From positions 236,899 through 300,898 of the forward strand of contig NZ_JALPRR010000002.1 in assembly GCF_023630205.1 (NCBI RefSeq): DNA of 64,000 nt, in the 5' to 3' direction. This document shows positions 33,388 through 43,489 of the stretch, piece by piece. The stretch's first letter is position 1. Every line of letters begins with the position of its first letter. Source of the DNA: Pontibacter ruber (GTDB lineage: Bacteria > Bacteroidota > Bacteroidia > Cytophagales > Hymenobacteraceae). A program made the position numbers and the translations under genes. The notes under the pieces are model-generated. The model ran no database searches, was not told where the DNA came from, and saw only the letters and a list, made by a program, of their open reading frames with translations.

Positions 33388-36300
33388 ATGCGAAAAAAGT
33401 CTACAAAACGGCTAGGCAAATTTAGCTTAACTGTGGCGCTATGTTGCTTCTACATGGCTGGCAATGCCCAGAGCAGTAACAGCAACGGTGATATACTTGC
33501 GACAAATTATAAGATCGAGAAGACGAATCGGGCTTCCTTCCAGGAGGTAGCGGTGCGTGGTAGAGTAACGGATGAGAACGGTGGAGGCTTGCCAGGTGTA
33601 ACCGTGGTGCTGAAAGGCACTACGAAGGGCACATCTACCGACGCAGACGGTAACTATACCATATCGGTGCCAGCGTCCGGTGGTACACTGGTGTTTTCCT
33701 TCATCGGCTATACTACGCAGGAGCAGGCCATCGGCAACCGTGCCACAGTAAACGTAAGCATGCAAACCGATACCAAAGCCCTGCAGGAAGTAGTGGTGGT
33801 TGGTTACGGTACCCAGAAAAAGAGTGATGTGACCGGATCGGTAACTTCCGTAACATCCGAGGACTTTGTAAAGGGCCAGGTAACCACTCCGGAGCAGCTC
33901 ATCCAGGGCAAGGTAGCCGGTGTGCAGATTACTTCTAACGGCGGCGATCCAGGATCAGGAGGTCGTATTCGTATCCGCGGTGGTGCTTCCCTTAAAGGTA
34001 GCAACGATCCACTGATCGTGATAGACGGAGTACCGGTAGATAACAGTACGGTTGCCGGATCAGGTAACCCGCTTAACTTCATCAATCCGGATGATATCGA
34101 GTCGTTCAACGTATTGAAAGATGCATCGGCAACGGCTATCTACGGTTCGCGTGCATCGAACGGCGTTATCATCATCACTACCAAAAAAGGTAAAGCTGGT
34201 GATAAGCTTAAAGTAAACTTTACAACACAGAATTCTGTCTCTGACGTGACCAAAACAGTTGATGTACTTTCAGCTGATGAGTTCCGCAGGGTTGTGAACG
34301 AACGTGGATCGGAGTCTCAGAAAGCTTTGCTGGGTACTGCTAACACCAAATGGCAGGACCTGATCTTCCAGAAAGGTTTTACTACAGATAACAACCTAAG
34401 CCTTTCAGGTGCTTATAAGTCGTTGCCATACCGTATATCGCTTGGCTATCTCAACCAGGAAGGTATCCTGAAGACATCAGAGTTTCAGCGTACATCTGCT
34501 GCTGTTAGCCTGAACCCAAGCTTCCTGGACGACCACCTGAAAGTAAACCTGAACGTGAAAGGTGCTCTTACCGACAGCCGTTTCGCCGACAAAGGTGCTA
34601 TAGGTGCCGCCATTGCTTTTGACCCAACTCAGCCCGTTTATCAGGAGAACAAGTTTGGTGGCTACTACCAGTGGACGAACGCAGACGGAAGCTTTAACCC
34701 ATTGGCTACACGTAACCCATTGAGCTTACTGGAGCAGCGCAACGACCAGGGCGATGTGAAAAGAAGCATTGGCAACCTGCAGCTGGATTATAAGTTTCAC
34801 TTCCTTCCGGAGCTGCGTGCTAACCTGAACCTGGGTTACGATGTAACCGACAGCGATGGCTCTACAAGCTTCCCGGCTACGTTTGCTCCAAACTTTGCCG
34901 AGGGTGGACGTGTAAGTTCTTTTGCACAAAAGAAAACCAACACGCTTACTGATTTTTACCTGAATTATGTAAAAGAACTGGGTTTCCTCCAGAGCAGAAT
35001 TGACGCGACAGCCGGTTACGGCTTCCAGGAATTTGTGACCGAGAACCCACAGTTCCCGGTACTTAATGCAAAAGGTGATCTGATTACCGAAGCAGGCAGA
35101 CCACAGGAAATACCTTATCGTCTGAAGTCTTACTTTGGTAGAATCAACTACTCTGTGATGGATCGTTACCTGTTAACAGCTACCATCCGCCGAGACGGTT
35201 CTTCCCGTTTCAGCGAGAACAATCGTTGGGGTACGTTCCCTGCGCTGGCTGTTGCCTGGAGAATCAACGAAGAGGCGTTCCTGAAAAACTCCGGTACCGT
35301 GTCTGAATTGAAACTGCGCTTGGGTTATGGTAAAACAGGACAGCAGGATATAGGTTCTTCGTCTAGCAGCGATGTATTCCCATATCTGTCCCGTTACACC
35401 TTGGGCGACAACACTGCGCAATACCAATTAGGCTTTGATGCACAGGGGCGTCCGGTTTACTATGCTACTTTCCGCCCTGAAGGGTATGATGAGAACATCA
35501 AGTGGGAGGAAACACAGACCTATAACGCCGGTCTGGACTTTGGCTTCCTGAATGGCAGAATCAACGGTAGCCTGGATTATTTCTTCAAGGATACCGAAGA
35601 TCTTCTTGCTACTATTTCGGTTCCGGCAGGTACTAACCTGATCAATGAGCTGACCACCAACGTTGGCAACATGGAGACCAGAGGTCTGGAAGCAGCCCTG
35701 AATTTCGGTATCATTTCCAATGAGAAGTTAAATTGGGACTTTGGTGTTAACGGTACTTACATCAACCGTGAAATCACAAACCTGAGTAAGGTAAAGGATG
35801 AAAACTCGATTGGTTACCTGGTAGGTGGCATTGCTGGTGGTACTGGTAACAACATCCAGGTGAACACAGTGGGGTATGCGCCAAACGCCTTCTATGTATA
35901 CAAGCAAGTGTATGACCAGAACGGAAAGCCGGTTGAAGGACTTTATGCTGACCTGAACGGTGATGGTATTGTAAACGAAAGCGACAAGTACCGCTACAAG
36001 AATCCGGAGCCAAAAGTATTCATGGGCTTTAATTCAGATCTGAATTACGGCAACTGGAACTTCAACTTTGTGATGCGCGGCAGCTTTGGCAACTACATGT
36101 ACAACAACATCTACTCAAACAACGGTGCGTACAGAGCCTTCTCATTCTCCAATTACCTGACCAACGTGTCGCCAAACGTACTGGAGACTGACTTTGAGAA
36201 CTTCCAGCTGTTTTCGGACTACTATGTAGAGAATGCCTCGTTCCTGCGCATGGAGAGTGCCAACCTGAGCTACAATTTCGGCCGCATCCTGAATGAAAAA

Positions 36301-36447
36301 GTGGGTGTGCGCCTGAATGCCGGTTTGCAGAATGCTTTTGTGATAACGAAGTATAAAGGCCTTGATCCGGAGATTGCAGGTGGTATCGATAACAACTTCT
36401 ATCCAAGACCACGCATGTATACACTTGGCCTGAACATCGAACTTTAA
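33388..36447 (+). CDS. susC: SusC-family TonB-dependent outer-membrane transporter
   Basis: 1019 residues from ATG 33388; the frame is open further upstream but MRKKSTKRLGKFSL begins a normal signal peptide ending at NAQ. After it comes a CarboxypepD-regulatory-like domain (RGRVTDENGGGLPGVTVVLK to FIGYTTQEQAI), then the plug with LQEVVVVGYGTQKKSDVTGS and the SusC signature GGASLKGSNDPLIVIDGVP, and a 22-strand barrel ending in YTLGLNIEL. It imports oligosaccharides with SusD as lid. The following susD starts 20 bases after its stop. Gene content around it points to alpha-glucans such as maltodextrin. Confidence 0.93.
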   Translation: MRKKSTKRLGKFSLTVALCCFYMAGNAQSSNSNGDILATNYKIEKTNRASFQEVAVRGRVTDENGGGLPGVTVVLKGTTKGTSTDADGNYTISVPASGGTLVFSFIGYTTQEQAIGNRATVNVSMQTDTKALQEVVVVGYGTQKKSDVTGSVTSVTSEDFVKGQVTTPEQLIQGKVAGVQITSNGGDPGSGGRIRIRGGASLKGSNDPLIVIDGVPVDNSTVAGSGNPLNFINPDDIESFNVLKDASATAIYGSRASNGVIIITTKKGKAGDKLKVNFTTQNSVSDVTKTVDVLSADEFRRVVNERGSESQKALLGTANTKWQDLIFQKGFTTDNNLSLSGAYKSLPYRISLGYLNQEGILKTSEFQRTSAAVSLNPSFLDDHLKVNLNVKGALTDSRFADKGAIGAAIAFDPTQPVYQENKFGGYYQWTNADGSFNPLATRNPLSLLEQRNDQGDVKRSIGNLQLDYKFHFLPELRANLNLGYDVTDSDGSTSFPATFAPNFAEGGRVSSFAQKKTNTLTDFYLNYVKELGFLQSRIDATAGYGFQEFVTENPQFPVLNAKGDLITEAGRPQEIPYRLKSYFGRINYSVMDRYLLTATIRRDGSSRFSENNRWGTFPALAVAWRINEEAFLKNSGTVSELKLRLGYGKTGQQDIGSSSSSDVFPYLSRYTLGDNTAQYQLGFDAQGRPVYYATFRPEGYDENIKWEETQTYNAGLDFGFLNGRINGSLDYFFKDTEDLLATISVPAGTNLINELTTNVGNMETRGLEAALNFGIISNEKLNWDFGVNGTYINREITNLSKVKDENSIGYLVGGIAGGTGNNIQVNTVGYAPNAFYVYKQVYDQNGKPVEGLYADLNGDGIVNESDKYRYKNPEPKVFMGFNSDLNYGNWNFNFVMRGSFGNYMYNNIYSNNGAYRAFSFSNYLTNVSPNVLETDFENFQLFSDYYVENASFLRMESANLSYNFGRILNEKVGVRLNAGLQNAFVITKYKGLDPEIAGGIDNNFYPRPRMYTLGLNIEL

Positions 36448-36466
36448 TTTTTAAGGAACAGAACCC

Positions 36467-38062
36467 ATGAATAAGAGATTCATAAGAAATATTTTGATGG
36501 CAGGTGCGGTTACCATGATGGCAGCATCATGCGATCATAGCCTGGATATTGAGCCGAAGTATGATGTTGTGTCGGCTAACGTTTACAAAGATTTCAATAA
36601 CTATAAACCGATACTGGCTAAGCTGTATGCAGGCTATGCCGTTACCGGGCAACAAGGCCCTACGGGTAAGCCAGACATTTTAGGTGGTGACGAGGGTGCT
36701 TCCAACTACCTGCGCCAGTACTGGCAGGCTCAGGAGCTGTCTACCGACGAGGCGGTAATTGCCTGGAACGACGGCAACCTCCGCGACCTGCACGAGATGG
36801 ACTGGACGCCGGCAAACGAATTTTTACGTGCCCTTTATGACCGTATCTACTACCAGGTAGCCCTTACCAACGAGTTTATCCGCGAGTTATCCGATGATAA
36901 ACTAGGCGAGCGCGGCATTACCGGCGCTAACCTGGAAGAAGCGAAATTTTTCCGTGCTGAAGCCCGCTTTCTGCGTGCCCTTAGCTACTGGCATGCACTG
37001 GACCTGTATGGCAACGTGCCGTTTGTAACAGAAAAAGAGAAAGTTGGGGCATTCTTCCCGGAGCAGACAAACCGCCAAGCGCTGTTTACTTACGTCGAGA
37101 AAGAACTGCTGGAGTTACAGAACGAGTTGATGCAACCTGCTCCGGGTAACATGACCAATTATGGCCGTGCTAACCAGGCTGCTGCCTGGATGCTGCTTGC
37201 TAAGCTGTACCTGAATGCGGAAGTATACACGGGCACTGCCCGTTATGCAGATGCTGCCAGCTATGCTAAGAAAGTGATCGATGCCGGCTATCAACTGGAG
37301 GAAGAATACGATAACCTGTTCCTGACTGACAACAACAAGTCGAGAGAGATTATTTTCCCGATTACGTTTGATGGTTTAAGAACAACGACTTGGGGTGGTA
37401 TGACATACCTGGTACACGCACCGGTTGGTGGTAGCATGCCGGCAGCGGCATTTGGCATCAACGGTGGCTGGGCTGGTTTACGCACCACTAAAAACATCGT
37501 AAACCTTTTCTCTGACATCACCGGCGACACAGACGAGCGCGCCAATTTCTGGACTAACGGTCAGAGCCTTGAGATTAACGATATCTTCACGTTTACAGAT
37601 GGTTATGCGATAACCAAGTATAAAAACGTAAGCTCTACCGGGCAGGTAGGCTCCGACCCAACAGGTAACCACCCGGATACAGATTTCCCGATGTTCCGAC
37701 TGGCAGATGCATACCTGATGTATGCTGAAGCATTGTTGCGAAGCGGCAACAATGCTGCTGAGGCACTGCCGTATATCAATGCACTGCGCACAAGAGCCTA
37801 TAATGGAACTGGCGGTAACATTACTCAGTCGCAGCTGACGCTGGATTTTATCCTGGATGAAAGAGCACGCGAACTGAAGTGGGAAGGACACCGTCGTACG
37901 GACCTGATCCGCTACAAGCGCTTTACAGAAGGCTCTTACCTGTGGCCTTGGAAAGGTGGTGTGAAAGACGGACGTGCAGTGGAAAGTTTCCGCACACTGT
38001 ACCCACTGCCGACTTCAGACATCACAGCTAACCCTAACCTGAAGCAGAACACCGGATATTAA
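36467..38062 (+). CDS. susD: SusD/RagB-family nutrient-binding lipoprotein
   Basis: 531 residues. A lipoprotein signal ends in MMAASC (Cys 24 or so), followed by DHSLDIEPKYDV typical of SusD. Tetratricopeptide-like helices carry FFRAEARFLRALSYWHALDLYGNVPF and the C-terminal RADAYLMYAEALLRSGN-type block (here FRLADAYLMYAEALLRSG) and LDFILDERARELKWEGHRRTDLIR, both diagnostic. It sits on the outer face of the outer membrane, captures glycans and caps the SusC barrel. Located 20 bases after susC and followed, after a hairpin, by susE. Starch specificity is inferred from the neighbouring hydrolases. Confidence 0.94.
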   Translation: MNKRFIRNILMAGAVTMMAASCDHSLDIEPKYDVVSANVYKDFNNYKPILAKLYAGYAVTGQQGPTGKPDILGGDEGASNYLRQYWQAQELSTDEAVIAWNDGNLRDLHEMDWTPANEFLRALYDRIYYQVALTNEFIRELSDDKLGERGITGANLEEAKFFRAEARFLRALSYWHALDLYGNVPFVTEKEKVGAFFPEQTNRQALFTYVEKELLELQNELMQPAPGNMTNYGRANQAAAWMLLAKLYLNAEVYTGTARYADAASYAKKVIDAGYQLEEEYDNLFLTDNNKSREIIFPITFDGLRTTTWGGMTYLVHAPVGGSMPAAAFGINGGWAGLRTTKNIVNLFSDITGDTDERANFWTNGQSLEINDIFTFTDGYAITKYKNVSSTGQVGSDPTGNHPDTDFPMFRLADAYLMYAEALLRSGNNAAEALPYINALRTRAYNGTGGNITQSQLTLDFILDERARELKWEGHRRTDLIRYKRFTEGSYLWPWKGGVKDGRAVESFRTLYPLPTSDITANPNLKQNTGY

Positions 38063-38071
38063 CATGTGAAT

Positions 38072-38106
38072 AAGTATGGCGCGGTGATAGAAGCCGCTCC
38101 ATACTT
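38072..38106 (+). terminator. Hairpin between susD and susE
   Basis: AAGTATGGCGCGG and CCGCTCCATACTT pair with one mismatch around a 9-nt loop. There is no clear T-run, so it may attenuate or protect the susCD part of the mRNA rather than stop transcription. Confidence 0.45.
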
Positions 38107-38135
38107 TATACATCCATCATTATAGAAATGTATTT

Positions 38136-39191
38136 ATGAAAACCTGGTACAATAGATTATTTATACTCAGTATCATGTCTTTATTGCTCTTCTCTTGCGA
38201 GAAAGATGAAGACCGTATAACCATCAGTACAGAAGGGGCACCGGCTCTGACCGCATCAGCCACAACCTTAGTGCTGACTCAAGAAAATGGGGGAGAGGAG
38301 GCCGTAAAGTTTTCCTGGTCGCCACTCAACCTGAAATGGAGTCAATCAGATGTTGCTTACAACGCTGTAAAATATACATTGCAGCTATCTCCTAAGGGAA
38401 GCAATTTTGCCACGCTTACCGAAGTATTGGCCGATACAGTAGAAAAGACTTTTACTGAATCGGAATTAAACGCTGTTCTTACCAAACTGGAGCTGCCTGC
38501 AGAAGCTGCAGCACAAGTAGATGTAAGGGTAAAAGCCACTTATGGAGGTAATGTGGAGGCAGTATATTCGGCTCCTGTTACACTAACTGTTACACCATAC
38601 AAAGATATCCCTGTTTATCCGTCGCTTTATGTTCCGGGAGGTTACCAGGGCTGGAGCCCGGATGTGGCACCACGCATTTCTTCGGCTAAAGATGACCAGA
38701 AATACGAGGGATTTGTTAATTTTCAGGAGGCATCAGAATTCAAATTTACCAGTGCGCCAAATTGGAACAACACCAACTACGGAACCGGTGGAGCAGGTAA
38801 ATTAAGCACTACTGGTGATAACCTGAAAGTTGAGGAGCCTGGATACTACCTGTTAAAGGCTGATACAAAAGGGTTAACCTGGGAGGCAATCAAAACTGCC
38901 TGGGGTGTTGTTGGCGATGCAACCGGCAGCTGGGATGTAGACAAAGACCTAACCTACGATGCAACGGAGAAAGTATGGAAAGCTACGCTACCGCTTACTG
39001 CAGGTGAGATCAAGTTCAGAGCAAACGATAAGTGGGATATCAACCTGGGCGATGAAAAAGATGACAGACCAGCAGATGGTGTTCTGGAGTTTGGCTCTGA
39101 CAACATCAAAATTGAAGAAGCGGGTACTTACGAAATCACGCTTGACCTGAGCAATCCAGCTTACTACTTGTATAAGTTAAAGAAACAATAA
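38136..39191 (+). CDS. susE: SusE-like starch-binding outer-membrane lipoprotein
   Basis: 351 residues. Lipoprotein signal LSIMSLLLFSC with Cys about 21; then an N-terminal SusE Ig-like domain (VKFSWSPLNLKWSQSDVAYN ... VDVRVKATYG), and two SusE/F-type carbohydrate-binding modules: SLYVPGGYQGWSPDVAPRIS and WGVVGDATGSWDVDKDLTYD, each with the aromatic residues that bind maltooligosaccharides. It lies on the outer surface and helps hold starch for the SusCD complex. It is the last gene of the susCDE unit, since a strong terminator follows. No susF is present; the GH31 and GH13 genes follow instead. Confidence 0.88.
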   Translation: MKTWYNRLFILSIMSLLLFSCEKDEDRITISTEGAPALTASATTLVLTQENGGEEAVKFSWSPLNLKWSQSDVAYNAVKYTLQLSPKGSNFATLTEVLADTVEKTFTESELNAVLTKLELPAEAAAQVDVRVKATYGGNVEAVYSAPVTLTVTPYKDIPVYPSLYVPGGYQGWSPDVAPRISSAKDDQKYEGFVNFQEASEFKFTSAPNWNNTNYGTGGAGKLSTTGDNLKVEEPGYYLLKADTKGLTWEAIKTAWGVVGDATGSWDVDKDLTYDATEKVWKATLPLTAGEIKFRANDKWDINLGDEKDDRPADGVLEFGSDNIKIEEAGTYEITLDLSNPAYYLYKLKKQ

Positions 39192-39230
39192 AGCAAATAC
39201 TGTTCGTTATTGGCAGTACTTATCAGATAT

Positions 39231-39268
39231 ATAAACCCGGCAACCTCAACTTGCCGGGTTTATTTTTA
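39231..39268 (+). terminator. Terminator after susE
   Basis: ATAAACCCGGCAA (39231-39243) pairs perfectly with TTGCCGGGTTTAT (39251-39263), followed by TTTTTAAA. It separates susCDE from the glucosidase gene. Confidence 0.85.
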
Positions 39269-39311
39269 AATTAGTATTCCAGTATATCCTAATGAAAGAA
39301 AACCCGAAAGC

Positions 39312-41780
39312 ATGAAGATTTCCTGCAAATCACTTTTCACCCTTGCTCTTTTATCCTCTTTTATCTTCCCGGCTTCGGCACAAAACAGCCCTGTAAAAGG
39401 GGTAGGCGCCATTAGCTCGGTAAACATACAGGGGCAGAAAGTAAACATCACCACCAATCAGAATGCGCATGTGGAGGTTACTGTTTACAGCCCGACCATC
39501 GTGCGCGTGCGCATGGACAAGCAACCCCTGGCCGCTGATTTCTCTTACGCTGTCATTGCACAACCAAAACAAACCAAAGCCAACATCACGCAGTCTGCCA
39601 ACGAAGTAACCATTGTTACCGACTCGCTGCAGGCGCGTATTACCAAAAATCCGTTCGCCGTGGCCTTTTATACCCGCGATGGCAAAGTAATTAACCAGGA
39701 CGAAGCCGGCCTGACTACTTCCTGGATAGGGGAAGAAGTAACCACCTACAAAAAAATGCAGGAAGGTGAGCGCTTCATTGGTCTGGGCGAGAAGACCGGC
39801 GGCCTCGACCGTAGAGGCAGTGGCTATACCAACTGGAACACCGATGCGTATGGCTACACGGTGGGGCAGGACCCGCTTTATGCTACCATTCCTTTTTACA
39901 TCGGCATACACAGCGGCCTGAACTACGGCATCTTCCTAGATAACTCGTACCAAAGCGATTTTAATTTCGGTGCCAGCAACAACCGCTTCTCTTCTTTCGG
40001 GGCGCAGGGCGGTGAAATGGATTACTACTTCATCCACCACAAGAAAGTAGCCGACATCATTACTTCGTACACCGACCTGACCGGCCGCATGAACATGCCG
40101 CCGCTCTGGAGCCTGGGTTATCAGCAGAACCGCTACTCCTACTATCCGGACACTGAAGTATACCGCATTGCGCAGACGCTACGGGAGAAAAAGATACCGG
40201 CAGACGGCATCACCCTGGACATCCACTACATGGATGCCTATAAGCTTTTCACCTGGAACAAGGAGCGCTTCCCGAACCCGCGCCAGATGACGGACAAACT
40301 GCGCCAGATGGGTTTCCGTACGACTGTGATTGTGGATCCGGGCATTAAAGTGGAGGATGGCTACGCTGCTTATGAAAGCGGTAAGAAAGCTGACATCTTC
40401 CTGAAGTATGTGGATGGGCAGAATTACTCCGGGCAAGTATGGCCGGGCTGGACCCACTTCCCGGATTTTACGAGCGAGAAAGGCCGTGCCTGGTGGCGCA
40501 ATGAAGTGAAGCTGTATGCCAACGATGGCGTGGACGGCTTGTGGAACGACATGAACGAAATCGCTACCTGGGGGCAGAAAATGCCGAACAACGTGCTCTT
40601 TGATTACGATGGCCACACCACAACGCACAAGGAAGGGCACAATGTATATGGCCTGCAGATGGCCCGTGCCAGCTATGAAGGCGCCCGGGAGCACATGGGC
40701 AACCGCCGTCCGTTCCTGCTTACACGTGCAGGCTTTTCAGGTACGCAACGCTATGCTGCCATGTGGACAGGCGACAACCGCGCCGAAGACAACCACATGC
40801 TGTTGGGTATCCGCCTGCTGAACAGTATGGGGGTTAGCGGCATGCCATTTACAGCCATGGATATAGGTGGCTTTACCGGCAATCCTTCGGTAGGCCTCTA
40901 TGCCCGCTGGATACAGTTGGGAGCCTTTACGCCATACTTCCGTAATCACACCGGCGTTAACACCAAATCAGCGGAGCCTTGGGCCTTTGGCGAAGAGGTG
41001 ACCGAGATTGCCCGTAACTTCATCAGCCTGCGCTACAAGCTGCTGCCTTACATTTACTCATCTTTCTACGAGGCTACCCAGAATGGCCGTCCGCTCATGC
41101 GTACTTTGGCTATTGACTATACACACGATGCCAAAGTATACAACAGCGAGTTTGACACGCAGTACCAGTTTGGCGAGGCATTCCTGATCATGCCTTTCGA
41201 AAGCGGCAAGAACTATGGCAAAGTATACTTCCCGAAAGGAAAGTGGTACAACCTGTACACAGGCGAGGTAGAGACGGGTAACCGGGAAGAGATGATCCCG
41301 ATCGCTTTCAACAAGCTGCCGGTTTATGTGAAAGAAAGCAGCATAGTTCCGATGCAGTCGCTGATCCAGTCGACGATGGAGAAGCCGACCGATACCTTGA
41401 CCGTGCATGTGTACAAAGGCGATGTGGCCAACTCGTTTGTATACTACGAGGACGACGGCGAAACCTACGATTACGAAAAAGACGCCTACTACAAGCGCAC
41501 CATCAGCTACGATCCGAAGAAAAAGACCATCACGTTCGACAAAACAGATGGCTCCTTCAAATCGAAGTTCAATAATGTGAAGGTGGTGCTGCACGGCTTC
41601 GATGCCAAAACTAAGTATAAATTCAACGGCAGAAAAGCCGATGTTCAGGATGATCTTGCTTCCTTCCTGGCGCCGATCTCCCGGTTCGATCCGCAGGGTA
41701 CATCTAACCCGGTAGAAGGCTACAAAGTGAAAAATGTTGTGGTGAAAAACAGCAACGATACATTTACCATCAGCTATTAA
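39312..41780 (+). CDS. GH31 family alpha-glucosidase
   Basis: 822 residues with a signal peptide (LFTLALLSSFIFPASAQ), so periplasmic or surface. N-terminal beta-sandwich domain, then the GH31 barrel: GLGEKTGGLDRRGSGYTNWN, PLWSLGYQQNRYSY, DGLWNDMNEIATWG with the catalytic Asp in WND, FLLTRAGFSGTQRYAAMWTG and TGDNRAEDNHM with the acid/base Asp. C-terminal domains follow, including a DUF5110-type segment (VYYEDDGETYDYEKDAYYKR). It removes glucose from the non-reducing ends of alpha-1,4 or alpha-1,6 glucans. It has its own terminator on both sides, so it is probably transcribed alone. Xylosidase activity also exists in GH31, but the neighbours favour glucosidase. Confidence 0.92.
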   Translation: MKISCKSLFTLALLSSFIFPASAQNSPVKGVGAISSVNIQGQKVNITTNQNAHVEVTVYSPTIVRVRMDKQPLAADFSYAVIAQPKQTKANITQSANEVTIVTDSLQARITKNPFAVAFYTRDGKVINQDEAGLTTSWIGEEVTTYKKMQEGERFIGLGEKTGGLDRRGSGYTNWNTDAYGYTVGQDPLYATIPFYIGIHSGLNYGIFLDNSYQSDFNFGASNNRFSSFGAQGGEMDYYFIHHKKVADIITSYTDLTGRMNMPPLWSLGYQQNRYSYYPDTEVYRIAQTLREKKIPADGITLDIHYMDAYKLFTWNKERFPNPRQMTDKLRQMGFRTTVIVDPGIKVEDGYAAYESGKKADIFLKYVDGQNYSGQVWPGWTHFPDFTSEKGRAWWRNEVKLYANDGVDGLWNDMNEIATWGQKMPNNVLFDYDGHTTTHKEGHNVYGLQMARASYEGAREHMGNRRPFLLTRAGFSGTQRYAAMWTGDNRAEDNHMLLGIRLLNSMGVSGMPFTAMDIGGFTGNPSVGLYARWIQLGAFTPYFRNHTGVNTKSAEPWAFGEEVTEIARNFISLRYKLLPYIYSSFYEATQNGRPLMRTLAIDYTHDAKVYNSEFDTQYQFGEAFLIMPFESGKNYGKVYFPKGKWYNLYTGEVETGNREEMIPIAFNKLPVYVKESSIVPMQSLIQSTMEKPTDTLTVHVYKGDVANSFVYYEDDGETYDYEKDAYYKRTISYDPKKKTITFDKTDGSFKSKFNNVKVVLHGFDAKTKYKFNGRKADVQDDLASFLAPISRFDPQGTSNPVEGYKVKNVVVKNSNDTFTISY

Positions 41781-41788
41781 TATCTTTG

Positions 41789-41828
41789 AAAGCATCCGCA
41801 TCACTTGTTTTTGCGGATGCTTTTCTTT
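41789..41828 (+). terminator. Terminator after the GH31 gene
   Basis: AAAGCATCCGCA (41789-41800) pairs with TGCGGATGCTTT (41812-41823), followed by TTCTTTTA. It lies between the GH31 and GH13 genes. Confidence 0.8.
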
Positions 41829-41866
41829 TATACTTTTAAAACAACATTTACAGGTTCCTCGAACTC

Positions 41867-43441
41867 ATGAAAAAACTAAAATTACACCATTTCTTACCCT
41901 TAGCCGCTTTAGCCCTTACTACAGGCTGTAGTACGCCGGCCAAACTAGGTACAGACGCCGATAAGAAGGCAAGCGAATGGCCAAAAGGTGTTTCCTACGA
42001 GATATTTGTGCAGTCTTTCTGCGACTCCGATAAAAACGGCATAGGCGATATCAAAGGCATGACCTCAAAGCTCGATTACCTGGATGATCTGGGGATTGAA
42101 GCTGTCTGGCTGATGCCGATCAACCCTTCGCCATCTTACCACAAGTATGATGTAACCGACTACTATGGCATCCATCCGGACTATGGTACCATGGATGATT
42201 TCAAAGAGTTTGTGAAGGAAGCGCACAAGCGGGATATCAAGGTAGTGATGGACCTGGTGCTCAACCACTCCGGCAACGGGCATCCGTGGTTTAAAGAGGC
42301 CGCCAAAGATCCGAAAAGCCCCTACCGGGACTATTATGTGTGGGCGCACAAAGATGACCCGCAGACAAAAGGAGAGGGCAAAACCACCGGGGCCGACTCG
42401 TTTAACGTGAATCACTGGCACAGCGTAGAGGGCAGCGACTACAAGTACTTTGGTTACTTCTGGGGCGGCATGCCGGACCTCAACTTCGACAACCCGAAAC
42501 TACGCGAAGAAACCTACAAGATAGGCAGGTACTGGCTGAAGGACGTTGGTGTAGACGGTTTCCGTCTGGATGCTGCACGCCACATTTACCCGGACGATCG
42601 TGAGAAAGACAACCACCAGTTCTGGGAAGAATTCAGAAGCGAAATGCAGAAAGTGAAGAAGGATGTGTACCTGGTAGGCGAAGTATGGGCTGAAGCCGAG
42701 ACGGTAGCCCCTTATACCAAAGGCCTTCCTGCTTTGTTCAATTTCGAAATGAGCTGGGCCATTCTTAAGGCCCTGAACACAGGTCGAGGTGATTCGCTGG
42801 CCATAAAGCACGCCCAGATCATAGATATTTATGACGATGTTAACCCGGATTTTATAGATGCGACCATCCTGAGCAACCACGACCAGAACAGGATCATGAG
42901 CGAAATGAACGGCGACATGAACAAAGCGAAACTTGCGGCTGCGCTGCTACTTACGCTGCCGGGCTCTCCGTACATCTACTATGGCGAGGAGATTGGTATG
43001 AAAGGCAAAAAGCCGGATGAGGAGATCCGCGAGCCTTTCCTGTGGGATGTGAAAAGCAAGGATGATTGCCGTACTACCTGGATGACGCCGAAAAACAACA
43101 CAGAACAAACCGTAACGCCGGCAGCCGTGCAGGCAGCAGATAAAGCTTCGATCCTGAACCACTATAAAACGCTCATCAGGCTGCGCAATAACAGCAAAGC
43201 GCTTACTTATGGTGCCATTGAGCCGATTCGTTTAGAAAACAAGGCGATCAGTGCCTTCTTACGGACAAATGAAGACGAGTCGGTGCTGGTGCTACATAAC
43301 CTTTCCGGAGCAGCTACAAGTATAGAATTGCCGGCAAGCCTGAAGGAGCATAAATCTGTAGTTTTCCAGAATAATAATGCAAAGCTGTCGAGAAGCGCCG
43401 TTCAGTTGCCGGCTTACAGCACATTGATTCTGAAGAAATAA
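41867..43441 (+). CDS. GH13 alpha-amylase/alpha-glucosidase lipoprotein
   Basis: 524 residues. Lipoprotein signal LALTTGC (Cys about 21). The GH13 barrel follows at once: YEIFVQSFCDSDKNGIGDIKG, MDLVLNHSG (region I), VDGFRLDAARHIY (nucleophile Asp), VYLVGEVWAEAE (acid/base Glu) and LSNHDQNRIMSE (third Asp), then a small C-terminal beta domain. The QSFCDSDKNGIGD loop and FDNPKLREE resemble neopullulanase/oligo-1,6-glucosidase subfamilies that act on maltodextrins. The lipoprotein anchor puts it in the periplasm or on the outer membrane. It is followed by the aldose epimerase gene 48 bases on, with no terminator between them. Confidence 0.9.
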   Translation: MKKLKLHHFLPLAALALTTGCSTPAKLGTDADKKASEWPKGVSYEIFVQSFCDSDKNGIGDIKGMTSKLDYLDDLGIEAVWLMPINPSPSYHKYDVTDYYGIHPDYGTMDDFKEFVKEAHKRDIKVVMDLVLNHSGNGHPWFKEAAKDPKSPYRDYYVWAHKDDPQTKGEGKTTGADSFNVNHWHSVEGSDYKYFGYFWGGMPDLNFDNPKLREETYKIGRYWLKDVGVDGFRLDAARHIYPDDREKDNHQFWEEFRSEMQKVKKDVYLVGEVWAEAETVAPYTKGLPALFNFEMSWAILKALNTGRGDSLAIKHAQIIDIYDDVNPDFIDATILSNHDQNRIMSEMNGDMNKAKLAAALLLTLPGSPYIYYGEEIGMKGKKPDEEIREPFLWDVKSKDDCRTTWMTPKNNTEQTVTPAAVQAADKASILNHYKTLIRLRNNSKALTYGAIEPIRLENKAISAFLRTNEDESVLVLHNLSGAATSIELPASLKEHKSVVFQNNNAKLSRSAVQLPAYSTLILKK

Positions 43442-43489
43442 GTAGTTCTTTCAGCCACATCAAAATAAAACCATTGCTAAACAGCATTT